This document shows positions 14,119 to 20,739 of a stretch of DNA of 27,930 nucleotides, piece after piece (the first letter of the stretch is position 1; each line of letters opens with the position of its first letter). This DNA comes from Candidatus Uhrbacteria bacterium (GTDB taxonomy: Bacteria; Patescibacteriota; Patescibacteriia; UBA9934; GWF2-40-263). Both the position numbers and the translations under genes were made by a program. The notes under the pieces are model-generated. The model searched no databases, was not told the DNA's origin, and saw nothing but the letters and a program-made list of their open reading frames with translations. Location of the stretch: the NCBI GenBank assembly GCA_016205995.1, contig JACQSJ010000025.1:1-27930 (forward strand). Reading direction: 5' to 3'.

Positions 14119-14154
14119 GCGGACTTTTTTTCTTATATACGAACTTCTGTCCGC
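14119..14154. promoter_or_regulatory. 36-bp inverted-repeat site, copy 1 (downstream of the PaaX/Cas2-like gene)
   Basis: Structure GCGGAC-5 nt-TTCTTATATACGAA-5 nt-GTCCGC, all on one centre (14136.5). The outer 6-bp arms are perfect and the inner 14-mer is a 12/14 palindrome. It lies between the stop of the PaaX/Cas2-like gene and the divergently placed start region of the ATPase operon (ATG at 14057), so it could also control that operon. Confidence 0.7.
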
Positions 14155-14155
14155 A

Positions 14156-14647
14156 TCATTGTTTTCGGGCTAAGTAGACTTCGACCCATTTCGTAATTTT
14201 TGCCGTTTGGATAAAAGCGAGTACTTCATCCACAACATCCTTGTCCGTCGACCACACGCTTTTTTGGACCTGCAACAACCCAATCCGCTTAAGAAAGTAC
14301 CTCAACGCATCCCGGCCCAGATTCCCATCGGTCGGAATATCGTAGACCACCAAACAAACCTGTCCGTTTGGAAGAGTCGTTCGTTCGTGGACAAGACGTC
14401 TCATGAGTTCAACCCGACCTTCGTCGGAAAGCTCATAGAGCAGACCCCTCTCTGTCTTCTTCGTCTTAATGAACTTCTTGCGCCGTAGGTATCGGGCTCG
14501 CTCCTCAAATGCTCGACGCTCTTGATACCGCTCCTCTGCAAGCTTATGCTCACCTTCGTACCTGTATCTCCTTCGACGTGCCCACTGTTCAAAGAGTTCA
14601 CCTGCGTCTCGGGCTTCGTCTCCGAGCCACTCCAAAAACTCCGTCAC
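14156..14647 (-). CDS. PaaX-like protein: winged helix fused to a Cas2-like ferredoxin domain
   Basis: A GTG start at 14645-14647 (163 aa) is favoured: AAAGGGGAGG lies 6 nt upstream, and this leaves the operator-like site at 14695-14730 untranslated. An in-frame ATG at 14690-14692 would add 15 residues. The first part is very basic (QWARRRRYRYEGEHKLAEERYQERRAFEERARYLRRKKFIKTKKTERGLLYELSDEGRVELMRRL), with a winged-helix look at about 45-88. The second part (97-163) is Cas2-like: 'CLVVYDIPTDGNLGRDALRYFLKRIGLLQVQKSVWSTDKD', keeping YDIP, R..LR..LK..G....QKSVW. PaaX repressors have this fusion. No CRISPR array or cas1 is nearby, so a transcription regulator is more likely than an adaptation nuclease. 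Confidence 0.78.
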   Translation of the reverse strand: MTEFLEWLGDEARDAGELFEQWARRRRYRYEGEHKLAEERYQERRAFEERARYLRRKKFIKTKKTERGLLYELSDEGRVELMRRLVHERTTLPNGQVCLVVYDIPTDGNLGRDALRYFLKRIGLLQVQKSVWSTDKDVVDEVLAFIQTAKITKWVEVYLARKQ

Positions 14648-14694
14648 CGCTTTCCTCCCCTTTGATGGAACTTGTCCTCCTCCTTGAGTCATAT

Positions 14695-14730
14695 GCGGAC
14701 ATTTTTTCTCATATACGAACTTTTGTCACA
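14695..14730. promoter_or_regulatory. 36-bp inverted-repeat site, copy 2 (upstream of the PaaX/Cas2-like gene)
   Basis: Same architecture as 14119-14154: GCGGAC (14695-14700), 5 nt, TTCTCATATACGAA (14706-14719), 5 nt, then GTCACA where copy 1 has GTCCGC. It lies 48-83 nt ahead of the preferred GTG start. Its A/T core reads TATATG on the minus strand and could overlap a -10 element, the arrangement expected for autorepression. Confidence 0.7.
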
Positions 14731-14760
14731 TTCGTCATTGTGGCTATCAAGCAACGAAAC

Positions 14761-14790
14761 AAAAGAACGACACAAGCGTGACGTTCTTTT
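14761..14790 (-). terminator. Terminator after tRNA-Lys
   Basis: On the minus strand AAAAAGAACG...CGTTCTTTTG, with an inner TCA/TG pairing. It directly follows the tRNA 3' end. Confidence 0.8.
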
Positions 14791-14865
14791 TGGTGCGCTG
14801 GGTGGGGATTGAACCCACGACCACGAGCTTAAAAGGCTCTTGCTCTACCACTGAGCTACCAGCGC
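14791..14865 (-). tRNA. tRNA-Lys (anticodon TTT)
   Basis: A 75-nt cloverleaf: acceptor GCGCTGG/CCAGCGC perfectly paired, D arm GCTCAGTGGTAGAGC, anticodon loop CTTTTAA (anticodon at 14831-14833), T arm GTGGG-TTCAATC-CCCAC, discriminator A, encoded CCA (14791-14793). Confidence 0.96.
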
Positions 14866-14882
14866 GTAAGAACAGCCAAAAC

Positions 14883-14956
14883 GAGCAAGCTGCTTGCTCT
14901 TCGGTCGAAAACTCGCTCGTCATAGGATTTACCTACACCTCGCAAGCTTTTCGACC
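14883..14956. repeat. Dispersed hairpin repeat, copy A
   Basis: GGTCGAAAA (14903-14911) pairs with TTTTCGACC (14948-14956), with an inner CATAGG-ATTTA-CCTACA helix. The first part, from CTGCTTGCTCTTC to CCTACACCTCGC, recurs at 27878-27930 with few changes. Its TAGG..TTACCTAC core also occurs inside the REPIN copy at 4745-4872. Confidence 0.75.
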
Positions 14957-15036
14957 TCCAGAGTGGCGCATCTTATCTCGTTTTGATTGTTCTTTAACTT
15001 TTCTTGCGGCGTGAATATAGCAATTTCTTCCAACCG

Positions 15037-15065
15037 TTGCAAGACAATCCCAACGCCTGTATACT
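15037..15065 (+). promoter_or_regulatory. Promoter for the 50-aa zinc-ribbon gene
   Basis: TTGCAA (15037-15042), 17-bp spacer, TATACT (15060-15065). The start ATG follows at 15096. No Shine-Dalgarno is seen in the short leader. Confidence 0.65.
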
Positions 15066-15095
15066 GCTGGTGCTAATTCGTAACCGCAAATCACT

Positions 15096-15248
15096 ATGGA
15101 AGGTTCAGGTGTTTGCGTCGCTTGCGGAGCAAGTGGCGTTGAGCTCAATGCTGAGCAAAAGTGTGCTGCTTGCGCCGGTGCGGCCGCTGCCCCAGAGGCA
15201 GCTCCAGCTGAGGCACCAGCAGAAGGCGACATGCCAGCTGCTGAGTAA
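15096..15248 (+). CDS. Small 50-aa zinc-ribbon-like protein with Ala/Pro/Glu tail
   Basis: Read directly: ATG at 15096, TAA at 15246-15248. Two CxxC pairs (C7-V-A-C10 and C23-A-A-C26) form a likely zinc ribbon. The second half (AGAAAAPEAAPAEAPAEGDMPAAE) is an extended Ala/Pro/Glu linker-like tail. The gene has its own promoter and terminator, and its codons look like those of a well-expressed gene. Function is unknown. Rubredoxin-like metal binding without electron transfer, or a protein-interaction module, are both possible. Confidence 0.65.
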   Translation: MEGSGVCVACGASGVELNAEQKCAACAGAAAAPEAAPAEAPAEGDMPAAE

Positions 15249-15259
15249 TGACGAAAGCA

Positions 15260-15295
15260 ACAAAAACAGGCTTCACAGGAAGTCTGTTTTTGTTT
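15260..15295. terminator. Bidirectional terminator between the zinc-ribbon gene and murG
   Basis: ACAAAAACAG-G-CTT pairs with AAG-T-CTGTTTTTGT around CACAGG. It has T-runs on both strands and serves convergent genes. The murG stop codon (15294-15296) overlaps its edge. Confidence 0.8.
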
Positions 15296-16337
15296 AGAGC
15301 GTCTTGAGCATCTCCACAAGCTCGTCGGCGATGTTGGTACGGAGTTTTCCATGCATCTTGGCGCCGAGTTCTCGACGGAGTTGAGCACTCTCAAGCAAGG
15401 CGATGATCTCCTCGAGAAGCTGTTCTGGAGTCGTCCGGCGTTGATCAAGAACCACGCAGGCGTCCGCAACCATATCCGCATTCGCTTCCTGCAGGGAATG
15501 CGGAAGTGGAATCATGATGGCGGGTTTGGAAAGCGCTGCGAGTTCCGTGATCGTCGAAAGTCCTGCGCGGCACACCACCACGTCGGCGACGGCAAGGGCG
15601 TCGGCCATCTCGGCGTCGACGAACTCGGTGACGTGATGATCGGGATGGTTGGATTCAATCCCCTTGCCACGCCCCGTGAGATGAATGACGTTGGCTTGCT
15701 GAGCGAGATCGCCCACGATTGTGTCGACGGCCTGATTGATCCATGCCGACCCGGTTCCCCCACCCATCACCAGCACGCTGGGTTTGTGCCGACCGATTTT
15801 GAACTCGTTGTACGCTCGCTCACGAGATCCTTGCAACAGGCTCGGTCGCACGGGATTGCCGACGAGCTTCGCACGATCCCCGAGATCGTTGCGGTTGCGC
15901 TCCCACGCCACCGTGACGAGGTCTGCAAATGGCACAGTCAACTTTGTCGTCTTTGTAATCTCGACATCTTGTTGATGCACCCACACGTTCACACCAAGCA
16001 GTTTCGCCGCATAGATGACCGGCACAGCCGTGTATCCCCCAGCCGAGGCAACGAGACGAATTTTTTGCGATCGCAAAATTTGTGTTCCCTTATACAGAGC
16101 GAGCAAAAACGTAAACGGCATCGTAATCCACTCAAGGCTCGGGTAGCGAGGTAGACGTACGACAGGTAGCGTAAAAAATGGAATCCCCTGTGCCTCAACG
16201 ACCGATCGCTCTGGTCCTCGAGAGGTTCCAACCCAAACCGCCTCGACCTTCGGGTCGATATTCTTCCACGCCTCCCACACCGCCAAGAGCGGCATGACCG
16301 GCCCCATCGTCCCGCCTCCGGTGAATAAGATTTTCAT
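15294..16337 (-). CDS. murG: UDP-GlcNAc--lipid I transferase MurG (divergent active-site motifs)
   Basis: A 347-aa GT-B enzyme making lipid II on the inner membrane face. Recognisable blocks are TGGGTMGPVMPLLAVWEAW (6-24), LVASAGGYTAVPVIYAAKLLGVNVWVHQQD, LVGNPVR, 'LVMGGGTGSAWINQAV' and 'CRAGLSTITELAALSKPAIMIPLPHSLQEANADMVADACVVL'. The canonical GGTGGH is GGTMGP, so the His proposed as catalytic in E. coli is Pro13. HEQN is HQQD, and the HQxxNA motif after PLP is QEANAD. The length and order of blocks still fit MurG, and its place at the end of mraY-ftsW-murG supports the call. A related sugar transferase with changed specificity is the alternative. Confidence 0.85.
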   Translation of the reverse strand: MKILFTGGGTMGPVMPLLAVWEAWKNIDPKVEAVWVGTSRGPERSVVEAQGIPFFTLPVVRLPRYPSLEWITMPFTFLLALYKGTQILRSQKIRLVASAGGYTAVPVIYAAKLLGVNVWVHQQDVEITKTTKLTVPFADLVTVAWERNRNDLGDRAKLVGNPVRPSLLQGSRERAYNEFKIGRHKPSVLVMGGGTGSAWINQAVDTIVGDLAQQANVIHLTGRGKGIESNHPDHHVTEFVDAEMADALAVADVVVCRAGLSTITELAALSKPAIMIPLPHSLQEANADMVADACVVLDQRRTTPEQLLEEIIALLESAQLRRELGAKMHGKLRTNIADELVEMLKTL

Positions 16338-16343
16338 ATGATC

Positions 16344-16853
16344 TCAATATTTAAACCCGATCTCTTTCTCATCCTTTGAAGGTTCATCAATAAGTCGTCG
16401 GATGGCATCAAATACCATAACAAACTTCTCGTCGTACTGTTTTTCAAGTAGTTCAATCTTCCGACGAAGCTCTTCATTCTCAGTAAGCATTTCTCGCATT
16501 CTCGTGAAGGTTCGCATGATTTGGATGTTCACCTGAATCGCGCGGTCACTGTTTAAAACACTTGATAGCATCGCAACACCCTGTTCAGTAAATACAAAAG
16601 GGGCTTTTCGTATGCCCATCTTCTCAGAATTGGAAGTCACAATTTGTGACTTCCAAACTTCCATTTCGTGCTTCGTGAGCTGAAACATGAAATCTTCAGG
16701 AAAACGTGTCTGATTGCGTCGAACAGCCTGGTTAAGAACTTTCGTCAGAACACCATAAAGTTTTGCCAAATCTCGATCAACCATCACCTTCTTCCCACGA
16801 AAGACGAAAATCTTAGACTCAATCACTTCAATGGGAACAACATTAGTCGACAT
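16344..16853 (-). CDS. ORF6N-domain DNA-binding protein
   Basis: 169 aa from the ATG at 16851-16853; a TTG two codons upstream is not preferred. The N-terminal ORF6N domain shows 'IESKIFVFRGKKVMVDRDLAKLYGVLTKVLNQAVRRNQTRFPEDFMFQLTKHE' and 'SEKMGIRKAPFVFTEQGVAMLSSVLNSDRAIQVNIQIMRTFTRMREML', which is diagnostic. The C-terminal end is a coiled coil (ENEELRRKIELLEKQYDEKF). ORF6N proteins occur in phages and in many bacterial genomes as cargo. Base composition is clearly more A/T-rich than the flanking murG and ftsW. It fits tightly between them (6-nt gaps), without disrupting either. Confidence 0.9.
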   Translation of the reverse strand: MSTNVVPIEVIESKIFVFRGKKVMVDRDLAKLYGVLTKVLNQAVRRNQTRFPEDFMFQLTKHEMEVWKSQIVTSNSEKMGIRKAPFVFTEQGVAMLSSVLNSDRAIQVNIQIMRTFTRMREMLTENEELRRKIELLEKQYDEKFVMVFDAIRRLIDEPSKDEKEIGFKY

Positions 16854-16859
16854 ACCCAA

Positions 16860-17969
16860 TTATTTCTTCACACTCTTAGAAATATTCAGCACCACCCCGA
16901 TCGCGGCGAGCGAAATCGCCAGCGACGTTCCGCCGTAGCTGATAAATGGGAGCGGGACGCCTGTAATAGGCATCAGCGCCACCATGCTGCCGATGTTCAC
17001 GAACGCCTGAATGACGATCCACGCGGCAATACCCACGACCACGTATCTCCCAAAGTTGTCCGGCGCGCGCTGCGCGATCGAGAGCAGACGCCAAAGGACC
17101 AGCAAGAATAGCCCGATCAAAATGGCCGCGACAAGAAAGCCCATCTCTTCAGAGATGATCGCGAAGATAGAATCCCCAGCGACCTCGGGGAGATATTGAA
17201 ACTTCTGGCGCGAGTGGCCGTACCCAAGGCCAAAGATTCCCCCTGAACCGATGGCCAAAAGTGCCTGATTGATATGGTAGCCGATCCCCTGAGGATCGAG
17301 CTCTGGATGGAGAAACGTCGTGAAGCGCGCAGCGCGGTATGGGGCGGCGGTGATAAGGAGCGCTAAGCCTGTCACGCCGGCGAGGATGAGTCCGATCACG
17401 TAGCTCATCGGTGCACCGGCAACGAAGTAGACGACCAGCGACATCGCCGCGATGATCGACATGGTGCCAACGTCGGGCTGGAGAACCATCAAGAGCATCA
17501 TCGTCCCAAGGACTCCGACAAACGGAAGGAATCCCCCATGCACATCTCGCACACTCTGCTTGTCACGCTGGGCCAGCCATGCCGCGAGGTAGAACAAAAA
17601 CGTCAGCTTCACAATCTCAGACGGCTGAAGTGAGAAGACACCGCCGATCGAAATCCACGAATGAGCCGAGCCGATCCCGGCGGAGAGACCAGGAATGAAC
17701 ACGAGCACTAAGAGCGCGATCGAAAGGATCAGCAGGTTCCAGGCATGCTTGCGCCAAAATGTGTACGGAATTCGGGAGAACGCGACCAGAGCTCCAATGC
17801 CCGGCAGCAGTCCAAAGATGATTTGGTGTTTAACGAAATAATACGAGTCGGCAAACTCCGCGTAGGCACTGGGAGCGGAAGCGGACAACAACATCACCAA
17901 GCCAAAAAGGATGATCGTGCCGACGATCAGCAGGAGGACGTAATCGATGGAACCGGTTGTTCGACCCAT
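16860..17969 (-). CDS. ftsW: FtsW-type SEDS peptidoglycan polymerase
   Basis: A 369-aa multi-pass membrane protein with about 10 helices. SEDS hallmarks are 'WISIGGVFSLQPSEIVKLTFLFYLAAWLAQ', 'LQPDVGTMSIIAAMSLVVYFVAGAP', 'YLPEVAGDSIFAIISEEMGF' (including the catalytic Asp of the family) and 'MPITGVPLPFISYGGTSL'. FtsW polymerises lipid II at the septum with a class b PBP, which is not in this window. The cluster position between mraY and murG favours FtsW over RodA. It follows mraY by 4 nt. Confidence 0.92.
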   Translation of the reverse strand: MGRTTGSIDYVLLLIVGTIILFGLVMLLSASAPSAYAEFADSYYFVKHQIIFGLLPGIGALVAFSRIPYTFWRKHAWNLLILSIALLVLVFIPGLSAGIGSAHSWISIGGVFSLQPSEIVKLTFLFYLAAWLAQRDKQSVRDVHGGFLPFVGVLGTMMLLMVLQPDVGTMSIIAAMSLVVYFVAGAPMSYVIGLILAGVTGLALLITAAPYRAARFTTFLHPELDPQGIGYHINQALLAIGSGGIFGLGYGHSRQKFQYLPEVAGDSIFAIISEEMGFLVAAILIGLFLLVLWRLLSIAQRAPDNFGRYVVVGIAAWIVIQAFVNIGSMVALMPITGVPLPFISYGGTSLAISLAAIGVVLNISKSVKK

Positions 17970-17973
17970 GGGA

Positions 17974-19029
17974 CTAAACCAATGCGTCTAACAGGACAAG
18001 CGAGACACCCACCGCTGCCGTTACCATCGAGATCACCCACAGGCGCATGACGATCTGCGGTTCTGGCCAGCCGATCGCTTCTAGGTGGTGATGGATGGGC
18101 GAGGAGCGGAACAGACGTTTGTGGAAGAGCTTTCGCGCGCCGATCTGGACAATCACGGAGAGGGACTCGACGACAAACACAAACCCGATAATCGGCAGAA
18201 AGATCGCCGAGTTGGTGAGCATGGCAACCATCCCCAGCGTCACACCCAACGACATCGCCCCGGTGTCCCCCATGAAGAATCGCGCGGGGTGGATGTTGAA
18301 CCAGAGGAATGCTAGAAGCGCACCAAGGATCACGCCGCAGAAAACCGCGAGGTCATAGCGCCCCTGGGCAAAGGCGATGACCGCGTAGGCACCAAACGAC
18401 GTGAGGAGCGTTCCCCCGGCAAGCCCATCGAGCCCATCGGATTCATTCACGGAAAAGGCCGTCGCCACAATGACTAGAATAAAAAACGGCACATACCAAA
18501 GTCCGACATTGAAATCCCCGGCAAAAGGAATGTGCAATAGATCCCAATCAAGCTTCACGCGGAACCACCAGGCACCCACCACCGCAATCGCCGTGTAGAT
18601 GAGTAGCCGATGCCGCATCCGAAGTCCTCCGCCCTTTGGCCCGATCCCGCGGACGTTGAAGTAGTCATCTACAAACCCGACGATCGCGGAAGCCACCAAA
18701 GCTCCCAACGGCAACAACGTCTCCGATCGGCTGAGAAAATTCAGTCGTGCCCAGACGGATCCTTCGGGAAGGAACGGGGCGAGATAATAGAACACGACTG
18801 CCAAAAAAAGCACCGTGCCCCAGATGAGGAGCCCACCCATAGTCGGCGTGCCACGCTTTTTCTCGTGAAGCTTGGCGAAGATGGGAGCGTCGCTGTGTGC
18901 GCGGATCACCTTCCCCATCTTCCACTCTTGCAAGAGACGGATGAGCAACGGGGCCCAGGCAAACGCCACCACGAAGGCCACGGCGCTGAGCAGGAGGACT
19001 CGGACGATTTCAAATGATTCCAACGTCAT
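17974..19029 (-). CDS. mraY: Phospho-N-acetylmuramoyl-pentapeptide transferase MraY
   Basis: A 351-aa integral membrane enzyme that makes lipid I. Motifs: KKRGTPTMGGLLI (58-69), the Asp pair in VGFVDDYFNVRG (D121, D122), 'NESDGLDGLAGG', 'FMGDTGAMSLG', and 'SSPIHHHLEAIGW' with the catalytic HHH. About 10 membrane helices are apparent. Length is close to the family norm (about 360). Its ATG overlaps the stop of the preceding membrane-protein gene as ATGA, so the two are translationally coupled. Confidence 0.95.
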   Translation of the reverse strand: MTLESFEIVRVLLLSAVAFVVAFAWAPLLIRLLQEWKMGKVIRAHSDAPIFAKLHEKKRGTPTMGGLLIWGTVLFLAVVFYYLAPFLPEGSVWARLNFLSRSETLLPLGALVASAIVGFVDDYFNVRGIGPKGGGLRMRHRLLIYTAIAVVGAWWFRVKLDWDLLHIPFAGDFNVGLWYVPFFILVIVATAFSVNESDGLDGLAGGTLLTSFGAYAVIAFAQGRYDLAVFCGVILGALLAFLWFNIHPARFFMGDTGAMSLGVTLGMVAMLTNSAIFLPIIGFVFVVESLSVIVQIGARKLFHKRLFRSSPIHHHLEAIGWPEPQIVMRLWVISMVTAAVGVSLVLLDALV

Positions 19030-19427
19030 ACGTTCGTAAGGACAATCAGGACCATGGCCACAAGCAAGATGAACTGGACACAGGGCGTGGCCGCGGCAAA
19101 AAACAAGGCGAGCGTCTTCTGTGTGCGGAAGGAACGCGCTTGGATGAGGAGGTTCACCAGGAGGAAAAACGCCCCAAGGGCCGGGAGAAAGAAAATTCGA
19201 TGGACCGGACCAAACCGATCAACCCCCAGATAGATGTTGTAGTGGAGCGCGATGAAAGGAGTCTCCGCGGCCAAGGGGAGAATTCGCCATACCGGCAACA
19301 GTGTCGTGGCGATCAAAAAAAGGATGGAGGTCGCAGTCGTCCAGCGCACCAAGGCGCTCTTGTGAAACATCTGGCGAAACGACTTCCCCACTTCCTGCAA
19401 ATTCTTTTTGTAGGGGTGGACTGCCAC
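19026..19427 (-). CDS. Small three-helix membrane protein upstream of mraY
   Basis: 133 aa from a GTG at 19425-19427, which sits one base after the NifU-like stop. A Met 19 residues further in (MFHKSALV) is an alternative start. Three membrane segments are visible: ATSILFLIATTLLPVWRIL, 'FFLPALGAFFLLVNLLIQA' and 'LALFFAAATPCVQFILLVAMVLIVL'. Between the first two lies 'ETPFIALHYNIYLGVDRFGPVHRI', a loop I have seen conserved in CPR homologues. No enzyme motif. It is translationally coupled to mraY, so a role near lipid I synthesis or membrane assembly is possible but not shown. Confidence 0.7.
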   Translation of the reverse strand: MAVHPYKKNLQEVGKSFRQMFHKSALVRWTTATSILFLIATTLLPVWRILPLAAETPFIALHYNIYLGVDRFGPVHRIFFLPALGAFFLLVNLLIQARSFRTQKTLALFFAAATPCVQFILLVAMVLIVLTNV

Positions 19428-19428
19428 A

Positions 19429-19665
19429 TTATTCCGCTGCAATAACTTCTTTGACCTCTGGAATGGCGTCGTGCAAAGCAGCCTCGATCCCCATCTTGAG
19501 GGTGATCTCCGACATGGGGCATCCCACACACGCGCCCTTCATCCGCACGTGCACGGCTCCGGTCTGGGCATCGAACTTCACCAGCTCAATACCTCCTCCG
19601 TCCATGCGCAAGGCCGGTCGGACTTGCTCAAGAACCTGTTCAATCTGCTGTTCGATCTCAGTCAT
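19429..19665 (-). CDS. NifU C-terminal-like iron-sulfur scaffold protein
   Basis: 78 aa from the ATG at 19663-19665, with GGAG 8 nt upstream. The domain covers the whole protein: 'IEQVLEQVRPALRMDGGGIELVKFD', then 'VRMKGACVGCPMSEITLKMGIEAAL' with the cluster-binding C46-V-G-C49, ending PEVKEVIAAE. This is the Nfu-type fold that carries a 4Fe-4S cluster between two subunits. It begins the nifU-membrane protein-mraY-ftsW-ORF6N-murG operon. Confidence 0.9.
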   Translation of the reverse strand: MTEIEQQIEQVLEQVRPALRMDGGGIELVKFDAQTGAVHVRMKGACVGCPMSEITLKMGIEAALHDAIPEVKEVIAAE

Positions 19666-19675
19666 AGTAAGCTCC

Positions 19676-19681
19676 ATCATA
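19676..19681 (-). promoter_or_regulatory. Extended -10 promoter of the nifU-mraY-murG operon
   Basis: On the minus strand TGG-TATGAT, with the TGn of an extended -10, placed directly after the rpmA terminator and 10 bp before the ATG. The predicted leader is only a few nucleotides. No convincing -35 is visible. Confidence 0.45.
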
Positions 19682-19683
19682 CC

Positions 19684-19713
19684 AAAAAACACCCCACGAC
19701 GGGAGTGTTTTTT
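19684..19713 (-). terminator. Terminator of rpmA
   Basis: AAAAAACAC (19684-19692) pairs with GTGTTTTTT (19705-19713), with inner CC/GG pairs. It lies 2 nt past the L27 stop codon. Confidence 0.75.
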
Positions 19714-19715
19714 GA

Positions 19716-19997
19716 TTACTTAGCTTTTTCGACGTTCGCAAAGACGCGATGCTTAAGGGCCCCGTGGAAGTTTGCCACTTTCTTCTGGGTGAACTTCACG
19801 ACTCCCGCAATCGCGGCATAGAGCGTGTCATCACCACCAATGCGGACATTCTTTCCTGGGTGGATCTTTGTTCCACGCTGTCGGACAATGATCTCTCCTG
19901 CGCCGGCGCTGGCCCCATTTGCCAACTTCACACCAAGACGCTTTCCATGAGAATCACGGCCCAAACTTGTAGAACCACCCGCCTTTTTATGTGCCAT
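19716..19997 (-). CDS. rpmA: 50S ribosomal protein L27
   Basis: 93 aa. The N-terminus MAHKKAGGSTSLGRDSHGKRLGVKLANG is the L27 signature, followed by GEIIVRQRGTKIHPGKNVRIGGDDTLYA. L27 binds near the peptidyl transferase centre, and its N-terminal tail touches the tRNA ends. There is no cleavable N-terminal extension as in Firmicutes. rplU (L21), the usual partner, is not adjacent; L27 has its own promoter and terminator. Confidence 0.97.
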   Translation of the reverse strand: MAHKKAGGSTSLGRDSHGKRLGVKLANGASAGAGEIIVRQRGTKIHPGKNVRIGGDDTLYAAIAGVVKFTQKKVANFHGALKHRVFANVEKAK

Positions 19998-20032
19998 ATG
20001 AGGGGTAAAAGTAAAAATCGATTTCGCGGGAG

Positions 20033-20061
20033 AGTATAGCCACAGAAAAGAATCGTGTCAA
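20033..20061 (-). promoter_or_regulatory. Promoter of rpmA
   Basis: On the minus strand a perfect TTGACA (20056-20061), 17-bp spacer, TATACT (20033-20038). The L27 ATG follows 36 bp downstream. Near-consensus strength fits a ribosomal protein gene. Confidence 0.85.
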
Positions 20062-20083
20062 TCTTTTGCCCATAAAACGACAA

Positions 20084-20113
20084 GACCCGCCTCCATTGCG
20101 TTGGAAGCGGGTC
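20084..20113 (-). terminator. Terminator of the 160-aa membrane protein gene
   Basis: GACCCGC (20084-20090) pairs with GCGGGTC, extended by TCCA/TGGA. On the minus strand it is followed by TTGTCGTTTT. Confidence 0.75.
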
Positions 20114-20116
20114 CGT

Positions 20117-20135
20117 CTGAGTCGCGTCGACTCAG
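20117..20135. other. Perfect 8-bp hairpin after the 160-aa gene
   Basis: CTGAGTCG (20117-20124) pairs with CGACTCAG (20128-20135) around CGT. It lies just after the stop codon and before the terminator, the same arrangement as 6438-6463. Confidence 0.65.
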
Positions 20136-20138
20136 TAG

Positions 20139-20621
20139 TCATGGGCAGCGCAGGATCTGGCGCTGCTCGTAGGTGGTGGCCGGGTCGGCGCACATCGGGT
20201 CGACGCCGCCTTGGGAGCGAGTCGAGGGTGTGCCCTGGACGGGGGCCGAGATCGAGGGCGGCGCGACGGTCTTCACCGTGCCCATGGCGCGATCGACGCT
20301 CTCCGTCCAGGTGACGAAGAGGAACAGTCCCGCGACGGCCACGAAGGCGAAGCGGGCACGATCGTCGCGGACTCGGCGGAAGCCGAGCTCGAGAGCGAAG
20401 ACCGTCCCGGCCGTAGCCAGGATCTCGGTCACGATGCGGAGGTCGGACTTGGGCCCGCCGCCGATCTGGCCAGCGAACCCCAGCACCGCCGCGGCGACCG
20501 CCACGAGGGCCACCGCCTTCCAGTACCACCGCCACCCCCGCCCCACGATCCACGCGCCGGCGCGGAGGGCACCGACGATGGCCAGGACGAAGAGGACGAT
20601 GTTGTAGACGGACTCGAGCAT
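20139..20621 (-). CDS. Uncharacterised 160-aa multi-pass membrane protein (orphan module)
   Basis: The ATG start (20619-20621) has GAGGAG 7 nt upstream. About four membrane helices: YNIVLFVLAIVGALRAGAWIV, 'WKAVALVAVAAAVLGFAGQI', 'IVTEILATAGTVFALELGF' and 'FAFVAVAGLFLFVTWTESV'. A short, Pro/Ser/Thr-rich polar tail follows, with two cysteines (PMCADP, ILRCP). No family recognised. Codons are strongly GC-ending. It is transcribed divergently from the lipoprotein L,D-transpeptidase gene at 20793 from a very similar promoter, which suggests shared control. Confidence 0.68.
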   Translation of the reverse strand: MLESVYNIVLFVLAIVGALRAGAWIVGRGWRWYWKAVALVAVAAAVLGFAGQIGGGPKSDLRIVTEILATAGTVFALELGFRRVRDDRARFAFVAVAGLFLFVTWTESVDRAMGTVKTVAPPSISAPVQGTPSTRSQGGVDPMCADPATTYEQRQILRCP

Positions 20622-20691
20622 AGGAAACTCCTCGGCGGTGTCATCCCGCCTATCGAAGGTTAAAGAACATCGGAAACTTTCAGAACGCCAA

Positions 20692-20720
20692 AATATACCA
20701 AAAAATCACGGCTTTGTCAA
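20692..20720 (-). promoter_or_regulatory. Promoter of the 160-aa membrane protein gene
   Basis: On the minus strand TTGACA (20715-20720), 17-bp spacer, TATATT (20692-20697). From the -35 on it reads TTGACAAAGCCGTGATTTTT, nearly identical to the divergent promoter at 20740-20768. Confidence 0.8.
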
Positions 20721-20739
20721 TCGCCTTATGGCACATTTA

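Noticed and set aside
14156..14692. CRISPR-associated Cas2 belonging to a CRISPR locus
   Set aside because: No CRISPR array, cas1 or other cas gene is visible, and the protein has an N-terminal basic winged-helix region as in PaaX. The flanking pair of 36-bp sites are operator-like inverted repeats, not spaced direct repeats.
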